This document shows positions 21,693 to 32,156 of a stretch of 64,000 nucleotides of DNA, piece by piece; position 1 is the stretch's first letter; the number at the start of each line of letters is the position of its first letter. Under the pieces are notes generated by a model. The model was not told the origin of the DNA, searched no databases, and saw only the letters and a list, made by a program, of their open reading frames with translations. Source of the stretch: Tillus elongatus (lineage: Eukaryota > Arthropoda > Insecta > Coleoptera > Cleridae); assembly GCA_964006375.1 (NCBI GenBank), contig OZ023267.1:85483406-85547405 (forward strand). Direction: 5' to 3'. Made by a program: the position numbers and the translations under genes.

Positions 21693-21894
21693 TTGGTATT
21701 CCGTTGTTCAGTTCACGAACGAATGATAAGTTCATATCCTATTGGTGTAAAATACTATGTTGATAAAAATTTCACAGAGAAACATTCACGTGATACAACA
21801 TATAGTTTTAAGTTTACTTATGATAAAACCACCAACACTTGGATGCTTGGCAACAAACCTATTAAATTTGTTGTTAAATATAGATGATAAAAAT
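21693..21894 (+). pseudogene. Conserved virus-like gene, N-terminal part
   Basis: Reads SRDTTYSFKFTYDKTTNTWM then LGNKPIKF. I recall this 'xDTTYSxxx...LGNKPIKF' module directly downstream of the packaging ATPase in many insect virus-like elements, and the C-terminal part of the same protein family appears at 27640, 53120 and 54590. Function unknown. The gene is cut by the 307-bp satellite, which has an 11-bp duplication at its edges. Confidence 0.45.
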
Positions 21895-21905
21895 GGATAT
21901 AGCTT
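21895..21905 (+). repeat. 11-bp direct repeat, left of the 307-bp array
   Basis: GGATATAGCTT, repeated exactly at 23407-23417. Confidence 0.9.
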
Positions 21906-23406
21906 AAGACTAGATGCATTCTCGCAACAATTAGAACCGTAGACCGGTTTCGCTCTCATTAGAGCTCTTCAGTACAGCATACTAATTGCAGCAAAAATGC
22001 ACCAAAAATAACACGGCTATCGTATAGCCAGTCTTAAAACACTAAGTGAGTAGCGAACGTGTCGCCACCTAGTTCGGAACCAAGTACTTGTTGTCACGCC
22101 CGCTCCAAATAATACAGAGTATTAAAAATAGAGACGGTATACAACTAACTAACAATTTAAAAAAATTGTTAGCCCTGGCCCATTTCTACCCCAATATAGG
22201 GACAAAGTATGTAAGACTAGATGCATTCTCGCAACAATTAGAACCGTAGACCGGTTTCGCTCTCATTAGAGCTCTTCAGTACAGCATACTAATTGCAGCA
22301 AAAATGCACCAAAAATAACACGGCTATCGTATAGCCAGTCTTAACAGCCAGGGCTAACAATTTTTTTAAATTGTTAGTTAGTTGTATACCGTCTCTATTT
22401 TTAATACTCTGTATTATTTGGAGCGGGCGTGACAACAAGTACTTGGTTCCGAACTAGGTGGCGACACGTTCGCTACTCACTTAGTGTTTTAAGACTGGCT
22501 ATACGATAGCCGTGTTATTTTTGGTGCATTTTTGCTGCAATTAGTATGCTGTACTGAAGAGCTCTAATGAGAGCGAAACCGGTCTACGGTTCTAATTGTT
22601 GCGAGAATGCATCTAGTCTTACATACTTTGTCCCTATATTGGGGTAGAAATGGGCCAGGGCTAACAATTTTTTTAAATTGTTAGTTAGTTGTATACCGTC
22701 TCTATTTTTAATACTCTGTATTATTTGGAGCGGGCGTGACAACAAGTACTTGGTTCCGAACTAGGTGGCGACACGTTCGCTACTCACTTAGTGTTTTAAG
22801 ACTGGCTATACGATAGCCGTGTTATTTTTGGTGCATTTTTGCTGCAATTAGTATGCTGTACTGAAGAGCTCTAATGAGAGCGAAACCGGTCTACGGTTCT
22901 AATTGTTGCGAGAATGCATCTAGTCTTACATACTTTGTCCCTATATTGGGGTAGAAATGGGCCAGGGCTAACAATTTTTTAAAATTGTTAGTTAGTTGTA
23001 TACCGTCTCTATTTTTAATACTCTGTATTATTTGGAGCGGGCGTGACAACAAGTACTTGGTTCCGAACTAGGTGGCGACACGTTCGCTACTCACTTAGTG
23101 TTTTAAGACTGGCTATACGATAGCAGTGTTATTTTTGGTGCATTTTTGCTGCAATTAGTATGCTGTACTGAAGAGCTCTAATGAGAGCGAAACCGGTCTA
23201 CGGTTCTAATTGTTGCGAGAATGCATCTAGTCTTACATACTTTGTCCCTATATTGGGGTAGAAATGGGCCAGGGCTAACAATTTTTTTAAATTGTTAGTT
23301 AGTTGTATACCGTCTCTATTTTTAATACTCTGTATTATTTGGAGCGGGCGTGACAACAAGTACTTGGTTCCGAACTAGGTGGCGACACGTTCGCTACTCA
23401 CTTAGT
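21906..23406. repeat. 307-bp satellite array with internal inversion
   Basis: GGGCTAACAATTTTTT recurs at 22351, 22658, 22965 and 23272, a constant 307-bp step. Left of 22346 the unit is inverted: AGACTAGATGCATTC at 21907 and 22214, again 307 bp apart. So there are about 1.4 inverted units, then about 3.4 direct units, nearly identical to each other. No protein frame runs through it. Confidence 0.95.
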
Positions 23407-23417
23407 GGATATAGCTT
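23407..23417 (+). repeat. 11-bp direct repeat, right of the 307-bp array
   Basis: GGATATAGCTT, identical to 21895-21905. The sequence that follows continues AT-rich coding-like sequence (TTTCAAATTATGGCTGG). Confidence 0.9.
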
Positions 23418-23499
23418 TCAAATTATGGCTGGTTATTACCTGGTTATTACCAATTATTATTGGTACTAATTATCTGTTGAAATTAATATTTTTTAGAAA

Positions 23500-23690
23500 A
23501 AAAGTTCTGAGCTGGTTTTTAATTAAAAGTCAACTCAGAGGCCATGTTTAATCTATTTGGACCGGGCAGATTATCCTGGAAAATTAGCCACGAAAATCTG
23601 CCCATTCTAAGTAGATTAAACATTGCTTTGTTTCAATTAGACAATCGGATTCCCCCGTCCATACCTGTTCTGAGTTGGCTTTTGATTAAT
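23500..23690. repeat. Isolated monomer of the palindromic satellite
   Basis: Contains hairpin A (TTCTGAGCTGG ... CAACTCAGA) and hairpin B (GGGCAGATTATCCTGG ... CACGAAAATCTGCCC), followed by the next half dyad. It matches the 6580-11350 array and lies beside the virus-like gene remnant. Confidence 0.85.
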
Positions 23691-24160
23691 GTTACTATGT
23701 TTATTCACACAAGCAATTAAAAGTTGGGCTTCGGTCATTGAATAAAAAAGTAATGTACTCTGGTTTTCATACAAGCAAGTGAAACGTAGGCTTCGTCTCG
23801 CTGATAAACTAGATTTACTATCTTTGGACTAAGTTCAATATACCTATTCATGCGAGTGAATAAAAGTTGTGCCCTTGACGTATGAAAATAAAATAAATGA
23901 GGATGAAGAAACCTGACTTGCACTAACCAAGTTACCGTAATCAGAGGATATATAATTTTAAATCTCTTACCTCTACAACTCTGCTTATATTCTTGTGCAA
24001 GTGGTCGGTCACTAACGATTAAGGGTGGTTTAACAACACAAAAAATAACATATTTCGATCGGCGGAAATACCTAAATTATTGCATTATCTAACGAACGTG
24101 CTGCTGCCGATCTTTGTTGTAATCGGACAAAAAATATTAATGCAAAGCCCATCTACACTA
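23690..24160 (+). other. Diverged relative of the composite block interior
   Basis: From about 23900 it matches 28370-28640 at a lower level (CTCTGCTTATATTCTTGTGCA, TCGGCGGAAATACCTAAATTATT). 23690-23900 has no match that I can see and no gene. Confidence 0.5.
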
Positions 24161-24359
24161 CAATATCTAGATTTAGGAAGGATAAAGGAATCTTTAAAGT
24201 TCTTCCAAAGCAGAAAAGTGAAGACATTGTGAAAACTGAAGTTAATTAATGCATTGCTAACAGGCCTGTAAAAATAACGCTGAACTTTACACAATATTAT
24301 CCATCTTACTTCACTATAATTTTCGAAAACGTTCAGTTTTTAAAGGCACATTTAAAGGA

Positions 24360-24895
24360 TATTATTATATATAGTGTGTCGATCTAAATGACATCACGCC
24401 CTTCTTATCTGTTATTGTATTTGCCAATTTGAAGTAGTTCGAAATATCGTGAAGAGCCAGCGTAGTTCACAGTGCAGCTGCAGCCAAGTCAGCGCCCAGA
24501 TAAGACTCCACCTACTTTGTTGTCCCTAAAACATCCTATAGGCGGCCCTCGCAACGAACGTGTATACGCTCTTTCTTCTCAATTATTATTTTGCCCTCTA
24601 AAGTGTGTCGATCGAAATGACACTATGCCCTTCTTGTCTGTTATTGTATTTAACAATTTGAGTACTTTGAAATATCGTGAAGAGCCAGTGTAGTTCACAG
24701 TGCAGCCGCAGTCAAGTCAGCACCCACCTACTTTGTAGACCCTAAAACATCGTATAGGCGAAACTCCCAACGAACGTTCATACTATTTAGTGGTAATTTC
24801 GCACAGACGTTACTGCGGTTCTCACGGCGGAGCGTCAGTTACAGGTAACCAACCGTAGACTTCACGCTTGTTTTTTTCTCTCGTCACTTATGTAT
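24360..24895. other. Repeated spacer units, copy 2
   Basis: Reverse-complement match to 56740-57185. Contains two copies of the unit with GAAGAGCCAGxGTAGTTCACAGTGCAG. No gene seen. Confidence 0.7.
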
Positions 24896-25560
24896 CCAGT
24901 ATCCGCCCTACCCTTGTTAACGTTGCTGGAAACCAGACTCCCCTTCCCTCCAGGTCGAGACTACCCACTAAACACCCCCTTGAAACCTAGAGTGGGGGCG
25001 TAAACCACTCGCTGGCATTGCTTCACCACGTCCCTAACTCTTGTTGTTTTAAAAACTTCTACATCCTGTCTTTATCCTCCTTTGACTTCGTAATTTCTAC
25101 GACTTCTATTCCTACAGTATTCCACACCCTTCCGCTTCCCAGCCTATGCTCCACCACATTATCTGCTGTTACATTTCTGCCAATATTATTCACATTTGTT
25201 CTCTCATTTGCGGTCAGCTTGCGCACTCAAAAACGGTGTGTTCTGGCATATTTCTATCACCACATAGGTACATTCTTATGTGTCAACTATTTTCGTTTTA
25301 CTCAGGTAACACCTGAAATGCCCATGACCTGACAGAAATTGGGTAAAATAATAACCCATATTCCAATGCTGTCTCGATATCCATGTCTATATATTTGGGA
25401 TGAGCCTCTTTGTCCACTGGGATGTTGACTTTTACTGTTCCCATTCTCGCTGCCACTGCAGCATTGTTTCGGTGCTTGCTCATTTTTTTCTTTTCTTCTA
25501 TTTTCGTCTCTTTTGTAAGTTACCTCTATTGCCAATAATTAATTAAGCAAGCACCACCAT
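24895..25560 (-). pseudogene. R1-like ORF2 C-terminus, copy 3
   Basis: The minus strand reads NMPEHTVFECAS, preceded by LLFYPISVRSWAFQVLP in shifted frames. Same fragment as 56030-56740 in reverse. The 104-codon hydrophobic frame on the plus strand (25018-25332) is its shadow. Confidence 0.65.
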
Positions 25561-25734
25561 TAAAAATAAATTTAAGAACATGTTTGTTACTAAACATTAG
25601 AGGTAGAAGAAGTTTAGTGAAGAGGCAGTGGCAACAGTTTTGGTTATGGTAGAGATACGCATAGTGGAGTTTAGTTGGAATCAAATAAAATAGTTAGTTG
25701 CATAAAAACCAATTCTAGCAAACCTTCTATTTTA

Positions 25735-25850
25735 GTATTTTAGTTGAATTTCATCATTATTGAAGTCTAAGTGTTTGTATAAATGATGCAACTCTTCATA
25801 ATTGTAGGCTCTATCAGGTTTAAGGATCAAGTGATTCTTTCGAATGTTTT
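25735..25850 (-). pseudogene. Small virus-like fragment (YEELHHL segment), copy 2
   Basis: The minus strand reads LKPDRAYNYEELHHLYKHLD, as at 55735. See copy 1 at 16490. Confidence 0.4.
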
Positions 25851-25984
25851 CAGCAAGTTTTGTTTTGTGCTGTACTAAAATAATATCTTGTTGTTACCGT
25901 GCTAAGAGAGACAAACTGTTTGGTGTTTTAAGGTATATTGGCTTTCAGTGGGTTGTCTCTCTACCTATCTATTGTTAGTTGCCT

Positions 25985-26100
25985 ATCACCACAGTTCTTG
26001 GACGGCTGTGTGTCTAACACTACTGATGTTAGACAGCTACTAGTTTCACACGACAGCCGTTGGACAGCTGTTAGACAGCGGTCTGTCGTGATACTGTATA
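25985..26100. repeat. CAGCTGT-rich short repeats
   Basis: Inverted partner of 55480-55595. Repeats of GTTAGACAGCT, GGACAGCTGT and GACAGCCGT. Confidence 0.7.
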
Positions 26101-26139
26101 CATATGTAATATTTGCATAGACTATATAAGAGAGCTTTT

Positions 26140-26640
26140 GGCAATCGTTAATAGGGATAACTAGAAATTGCTCCAATTTGGTTGCCGCAGCAGATGCAGA
26201 TAAAGCTTTAACGTTTAACATTGAATGCATGGTACTACACATTCACCCAAACGATGATATACAACAGCAATTAGTAATGTCGACTACTATGGATAAAAAG
26301 GTTCTTATACCATATAGAAAATGGGAAATGTATGAATACCGAATCTCAAAAATTCAACTTAAGGCTTGTGGTCCATTAAGACTTCCTCAAACGCTGACCG
26401 GCCAAGATTTGGTATTGTAAGATTTGAAACGGATTGATACAATAACGTTGGAAAATACATTCGAGATCTAAGACTTCCCTTAAATTATAAGCAAATCCCC
26501 AAAGAAGGTATGAATCTAATCTTAAAACAAGTAAATTACATCGAGCATTCGTATGTTGGTAGAGAAACAACACCTACCTTGAATTACAACGCTTTTATAA
26601 AATATCCCATGTTTGTACTATCTCGGATTAGAAGCCCTTT
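26140..26640 (+). pseudogene. Major-capsid-like fragment, forward arm, copy 2
   Basis: Open from 26178 to 26420: AAADADKALTF, HIHPNDDIQQQLVMSTTMDK, PYRKWEMYEYRISKIQLKAC. It continues in another frame from 26510 with YVGRETTPTLNYNAFIKYPM, the C-terminal part of this capsid-like family. Frame breaks near 26370 and 26460. Confidence 0.5.
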
Positions 26641-26689
26641 ACAAAATATTCTATGTTTGTATTTGATTGCTCCAGGTACAGCGATTCCA

Positions 26690-27170
26690 TACAAACATGG
26701 GATATTTTGTAAAAGTCTTATAATCCAAGGTAGGTGTAGGTTCTATACCATCATACGAACGCTTGATGTAATTTACTGGGTTAAAGTCAAACTAAGACCT
26801 CCTGTGGTGATTTCTTTAGAATTTAATTGAAGTCTAATATCCCGATTATATTTTATAATGTTGATGTATTTTCTAACGTAATTGTAACGATCAGGTTGCA
26901 ATCTCACAATAACAAATCTAGGTCGTTTCAGTGTTTGAAGAAGTCTTAATGGACCACAAGCCTTTAGTCGAATTAGTGAGATTCGGTAATTCATACATTT
27001 CCCATTTTCTATATGGTATATAAACCTTTTTATCATAGTTATCGACGTTAATAATTGCTGTTGTATAACATTGTTTGGGGTGAATATATTTGACCTGCAG
27101 TACCATGCATTCAATGGTAAGCATTAAAGTTTAGTTGCATCTGCTGCGCCAATCAAATTGGAGCAATTTC
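26690..27170 (-). pseudogene. Major-capsid-like fragment, reverse arm, copy 2
   Basis: Open frame 26773-27114 on the minus strand: PYRKWEMYELPNLTN-like text in one frame and RFVIVRLQPDRYNYVRKYIN, DIRLQLNSKEITTGG in the other. Meets the forward arm tail to tail near 26690. Confidence 0.5.
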
Positions 27171-27234
27171 TATTTATGCATATTAACAAACTGCTGAAAA
27201 GCTCTCTTATATAGCCTTTGAAATTAGACGTATA

Positions 27235-27330
27235 CAGTATCAGGTGACAGCTGTCTAACAGCTAATGTGTCAAACTGGTAGCTGTCTAACAGCTATAGTA
27301 ATAGACACAGAGCTGGGCTACAACTGTTGC
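27235..27330. repeat. CAGCTGT-rich short repeats
   Basis: GTGACAGCTGTCTAACAGCT and similar; inverted partner of 53870-53970. Confidence 0.7.
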
Positions 27331-27599
27331 GATAGACGACTAACAATAGATAGGTAGACAGAAAACCAACTCAAAGCTAGTATACCTTAAACCGCCAAAC
27401 AGTTTGTATTCCTAGCACGGTAACCAACTAACAAGTGGTTTACATCAGACCAAGAACCAACTTGTTTGAAACAAAAAACTTTAGAGAAATGGACGTGAGA
27501 AGAGAAAAACATCAAGCAAAAGATTTTAGTACAATACAAAACAAAACTTGCTGAAAACATTCGAAATCACTGTTGCATCCTTTAAACATACATTAATGA

Positions 27600-28086
27600 T
27601 GAAATTAAACTAGATAAAATAGATGGTTTGCTAGAATTGGTTTTTATGTAAAGGCCTAAGAGATATACTTATGACAATCTTCGACACTATAAAGATATTT
27701 TAGGATCAAATAGTGTTTATAAAGTTAAATACAATCCGAATGGGTGAACTAAATTTTCTCAGAAAAGTATCTAACTCTAACGAAACCAATAACAAATCCT
27801 TGAGCGGAACATCCTCAACTCCTCACGGTTTTGGTGACGACACACATCTTAACTTAAAACAAAAATTCAACCTAGAATTCACAATGTAAATGATACAAAA
27901 ATCAACACTAACAAGGGGATGATACAAAATAACAAGCAAATAAAATATGTGAATGGGGATGTCATCAATGAGTTAGTTGATAGACTTAGAGTTCTAGTAC
28001 CTTCTCAAGTAGCTGATAATAATGTTCATAACAACTAAATTCAATCAATCATTGAAGAACTGAAAGAAGCAGACGTTACCGCCTAG
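27600..28086 (+). pseudogene. Conserved virus-like gene, C-terminal part, copy 2
   Basis: In one frame with stops: IDGLLELVFM, YTYDNLRHYKDILGSNSVYK, and finally INELVDRLRVLVPSQVADN and IIEELKEADVT before TAG at 28084-28086. The end signature 'NELVDRLRxLxxSQxAxN...IIEELKEA' is one I know from a protein of unknown function that occurs throughout insect virus-like elements, C-terminal to the LGNKPIKF-type module seen at 21693. At least six stops. Confidence 0.5.
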
Positions 28087-28089
28087 TAA

Positions 28090-28740
28090 AGCTACATATG
28101 TCATACCTGCCTGCCTACTGCTTAGTATAGAAATGTTTATCGAACAAATAAATTGTATAGCTTAGTTAAAAATATACGTCATTCATAGTGACTGGCACTC
28201 AAAATATCAACAAAACTGAATGTAACCGTCATCTCATTTATCAATGACAAAAGCTAGAAGATTTAATTGTAGATAAGGTAGAAACCTAAAGGACTAAAAT
28301 AATGAAGAAACAGGTAGTATTATGAAGACACGTACACTTGGAGAAGTCAAATAACTACAATATATTTAAAGAAACCTGACGATCGTTTCCCTAACCGATT
28401 TAACGTCATCAGAGTTGATCCTATATATCTTACATCTATATCTCTGCTTATATTCTTGTGCAGGTAGTTGGTCACTAACGTTAAACAACGAAAAAATTAA
28501 CATATTTGGATCGGCGGAAATACCTAAATTATTTTATTATCTATCGTACTTGCTGCTGCTGATCTTTCTTGTAAATAAGACCCTCCTTTCGGTCTTCCTT
28601 TCAGACAAAAAATTTTAGGAAGGAAAAACAAACCTTTAAAGTAGAATAATAAAGACCTTGTGAAAAGTGAAATTAATTAATACATTTGCTTAGAGGCCTG
28701 CAAAAATGACGCTGCACTTTATACATGATTTTTTTTTCAT
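28090..28740 (+). other. Degraded interior of the composite block, copy 2
   Basis: Reverse-complement match to 52420-53110. A 67-codon hydrophobic frame at 28415-28618 also exists in copy 3, but no family is recognisable. Confidence 0.4.
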
Positions 28741-29029
28741 CTTACTTGAGTGTAATTTTCCAAAACGTTCAGTCTTTAAAAGCACATATGAAGGATATTA
28801 TTGCAGATGAATGCTATTTGTGAGCATCGATTATACTACTTGTTGAATCTTCGACAACTCAGCAGGATGATATTCAGATACCTGAATGTGGTGCTACGAT
28901 ATACATCAGGAATAATTTAAAATGAGATGAATTTAAAATTTTGTTTGAAAACAATTACGAAACTTTGGATTTTGTGTAATATACAAACCAGCATACCCCA
29001 TCCACGCAGTTAAAGACAAAATCTATAAC

Positions 29030-29034
<5 letters not shown>
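28740..29034 (+). pseudogene. EEP endonuclease remnant, 5' half, copy 2
   Basis: In one frame: QNVQSLKAHMKDIIADECYL, LVESSTTQQDDIQIPE, GATIYIRNNLK, DEFKILFENNYETLDFV. Two stops interrupt. The 3' half, with the GDFN motif, lies 7.4 kb away at 36487, beyond ERV1 copy A. Confidence 0.55.

Positions 29035-29098
<64 letters not shown>
29035..29098. repeat. (TA)n tract, left flank of ERV1 copy A
   Basis: Pure TA. The continuation is at 36386-36486. Confidence 0.95.
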
Positions 29099-29101
<3 letters not shown>

Positions 29102-29432
29102 ACGTATTCCAATTTTATTGGAATCTTTTAAAAAAGGTTTTATTTAAGATATAAACAGACAGGCAAACTACATTCAATAACTAATTACTTATAAAAATAT
29201 AAATGCTCTGAATTTTACAAGTGTTGTATAAATTACAGGAGCGAATGAAGATTACAGTGAACACGTCTAATGTTTCCGTAATAATGATTATAACGTCTCT
29301 TGCAAGATCACACACTCCGTGCTGTGTAGAAACACTATCACATGCGAAGTAACTTGATATGCTGATGTTGCACTTTTCGTCTAACGGCTGCTCGGGGTCG
29401 ACTAGGCCAAAGGGTTTTGTTCTAACTTAACT
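29099..29432 (-). repeat. ERV1 copy A 3' LTR
   Basis: On the minus strand it runs AGTTAAGTTAGAACG to ACGTTAT. It follows the purine tract GATGGAGG. The last codons of env are encoded in its first 30 bp. Confidence 0.9.
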
Positions 29433-30951
29433 CCTCCATCATTAGATACAAGAACGCCCTCGTTCTTTCGATTATGCTTGATTTTTGGTAAACTGCTTCT
29501 TCTTCTGTAACCTATTATTGCTATTATCACAAGAAACAAAATAATAAAGATGGTTATTCCTATATGGGTGCTGTGTATCAGTGGGTGTATACGGGTAGAG
29601 TGAATCTTCTGAAGATGTTGTTTTAGCTTGACGTTGTCCTTGAGATGTATTGGTCTATATTGGATCGTCGCTATTGATTTATCGAGGGGAATAAATGTTT
29701 CTTGTTCCCAGGTTATATTTTGATGGGTGTCCTCATAGGTATTTCCATTGATTATTATTCTGCATTCGGCTACGGCAGTTAGCACGCTGGTTTCTCCTAA
29801 ACGATGTCTTTTCAAACTTTGTGGGCACTTTTCTGTGAACTCTTGAGGTTGATTGGTTATTGCCAGGACGTTGCCATTGTAGAGCTGCACTGAGTATGAA
29901 AATTGGTTGATTACTTTGGCAAGGGTGCAGTTCTTGAGCTGGTTCAGGAAACAGTCTTCTTCGAAGAATTCATCTTTGCATATTATAGCTTCTTCAATTC
30001 AAGGGCAGTGTTCTTTGGTCCACAAGTTCTTATCGGGAGTCTCTAAGTAATAAGAGCTCGGAGGTACAAGAAGGGTATTTTGGTAAGGGACAGGTATAAT
30101 GTGGTAATAGGAGCCAGAGGTCGGATGTAAAATCGGGATTTTTAATTGACATACAATAGTGTCCCTAAATGCAATTAAATTAAGTTGAGTAAATTCTAAA
30201 ATTTTAAATATGTGATTGCGGTCAAAGCTTATAAGTTCAGCATTGCTATAGATTAGTTTTAAATGGTCACTTATGTGGGTTAAATCGCGAGAAGTGAAAA
30301 TCTCTATATTAGTAAGGCCATTAAAAGCAAGACTAATTGTTCTCTGAAGGATTTTTATGTGCTCTAAAAGATTATCGCTTAGAGATTTTTGGAAGCTGTA
30401 TAAACCTATCTGATGTTGAAACTCCTTAAGCTCTTTAAAAGATTGTTTAATGAGATCAAGGTTTTTATTGATCACGTCTTGTTCAATCTATCAGTTATTA
30501 GAGAGGCAAAAGATACCAAGTCGGAAACTTGTGACATAAGTCCATTTTGATTTGAAAATAACAAATCTAAATTTTTGTTAATTTCTTTGAGATCGTCCTG
30601 ATCGAGATTACCTGTTATTGTTTTGATCACAGATCCTAGACCGTTAATTAGACCTCTTTTGTTACGAGAGTGAGTTAATTTAGAAAGTTCATTTTCGATA
30701 TCGTTTATTTGCTTATTGATTATTTGTTGATAGGGGTAAGAATGTTCACTAAGCAATTCTCTATTTCTGATACAATTTTGATAATTTTCTTCCAATAAAG
30801 TAAGGTTGAAATAAAAATAGATTCGATGAAAATGATTGATTATTTTTGCAACACCTATCGGGTCTTTAAAATATCCATTAGTTTTAGCGGGATGAATTTG
30901 AAGGGCCGGGATCGGACGTGCCAGGAGCGCTAGTATTATTCTGAAACACAA
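29402..30951 (-). pseudogene. env: ERV1 copy A envelope, broken
   Basis: Three frames: 30951-30472, 30475-29999 and 29890-29402. Features from the N-terminus: hydrophobic leader, furin-type site RNKR (about 30655), a fusion-peptide-like segment GLINGLGSVIKTITGNLD, heptad-rich region, and near the end a membrane span (GITIFIILFLVIIAIIG) with a basic tail. This is the layout of the baculovirus-F-like env of errantiviruses. Against copy B, copy A has a 7-bp deletion near 30475 and a nonsense change near 30000. Copy B is broken elsewhere. Confidence 0.9.
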
Positions 30952-31219
30952 ATTTTTTCCTTACTCGTTTTACATTACTAACGTGGGCTTGTTTCTTTCT
31001 GCTAAGGGGTAGACTAATTTTTATACCCTTTTGTTTTACATTTTTGTGAATTTTGTAAGGAGAATCTAGTTTTTTCACTCGAGGAGTTTTTATAGCTAGT
31101 TTTTCTTCATTTATAATGGGTACACTTTCTCGCGCTTCATTTAATTTTTCTAAATTTTTGCTTAATTTTTCTTTAGTTTTCGTATATATCTGATCATAAA
31201 AGGGGATGATTTCCTTAAG
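30884..31219 (-). pseudogene. pol: ERV1 copy A pol C-terminal tail
   Basis: Continues the integrase frame after a TAA at 31220-31222: a Lys-rich tail of about 110 codons ending TSDPGPSNSSR. It overlaps the start of env. The same TAA is present in copy B. Confidence 0.7.
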
Positions 31220-32047
31220 TTATTTGGAATTATATTCCTCATAAACTGTAGCTGTGGGGTCTATAGGATCTAATTTATTAAAGGGTCCATATAGGAGGTG
31301 AAAAGGTGTATAGCCTGATGTGGAGTGTATTGATTGATTATAAATTATAAGTGCGGTAGTTACTAGTTCTAAAATATCTTCTTTAGGATTATCTATTAAT
31401 AAACATCTTACTTTCTCGATGAGTGTTGAGTGAAATCTCTCAATGGGTGAATTTGAATTTGGATTCTGAGGGGACGTAACGTGTAGTTGTATTTTAAAGG
31501 TCTTTAGGTATTCTTTTAGTACATTATTATCGAATTCCTTACCGGGGTCGCAAACTACCCTTAAAGCGTAATTATGATGCGTAAAATAGTGCCTTAACTT
31601 TTTAACTATAGTAAGACCGGTTCCGTCTTTTATAAAATATGCTTGGGCATATTTGCTAAAAAGATCAATAATCGTAAGGAACTTATAATTATTAAAAGAA
31701 AAGGTATCAATATGTATGACCTCAAAGGGTCTTTTCGCAACCAAAGGGCCTTGGAAAGGAACCTTATATCGATTTCGTTCGTATTTACCTTTTAAACAAG
31801 TTTCACATTTATTAATAATATCGTTTATGTGATCTTTCTTCTTGGGCCAATAATATTCGTTTCTGAAATGATTAAACGTTTCGTTAACGCCATTATGATT
31901 CGACTTATGATAATCTATGATAAGCGCTTGTTGATCTAAATGGTTTTCTATGTCTTTAAGCATTTTATCACACCTTACTAATTTAATTGAGGAATTTAGA
32001 TTGTTTCTTACGTAATTTATAGTTTCTAACATTAATTCTTCATTCAA
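31220..32047 (-). CDS. pol: ERV1 copy A integrase region
   Basis: 275 codons. The N-terminal zinc-binding H-H-C-C module is visible (DYHKSNHNGVNETFNHF ... CETCLKGK). Catalytic D-D-E: IDTF, DPGKEFDNN, and Glu in NSPIERFHSTL. It is cut off from RT-RNase H by a frame break between 32047 and 32157, and from its tail by TAA. Both breaks are shared with copy B, so they predate the two insertions or reflect an odd but ancestral structure. Confidence 0.9.
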   Translation of the reverse strand: MNEELMLETINYVRNNLNSSIKLVRCDKMLKDIENHLDQQALIIDYHKSNHNGVNETFNHFRNEYYWPKKKDHINDIINKCETCLKGKYERNRYKVPFQGPLVAKRPFEVIHIDTFSFNNYKFLTIIDLFSKYAQAYFIKDGTGLTIVKKLRHYFTHHNYALRVVCDPGKEFDNNVLKEYLKTFKIQLHVTSPQNPNSNSPIERFHSTLIEKVRCLLIDNPKEDILELVTTALIIYNQSIHSTSGYTPFHLLYGPFNKLDPIDPTATVYEEYNSK

Positions 32048-32156
32048 AAAATAAAATGAAAAGATATTCTTTCCTAAAGCGTTCTATTTCCCGATGTTTT
32101 TGTTTCTGTAAAATATGAACAATCGTTCTGTCCTTAGTTTTAAATATATTCTGTTT

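Noticed and set aside
25018..25332. 104-codon hydrophobic frame, with counterparts at 3001-3283, 16921-17305 and 56235-56549
   Set aside because: Antisense to the R1-like C-terminus, where the HTVFEC knuckle is readable on the other strand.
26105..26120. TATA-box-like CTATATAAGAGAGC upstream of the capsid-like frames
   Set aside because: The capsid-like reading frame appears to run through it (DYIREL-type text), so it is probably coding sequence and not a promoter.
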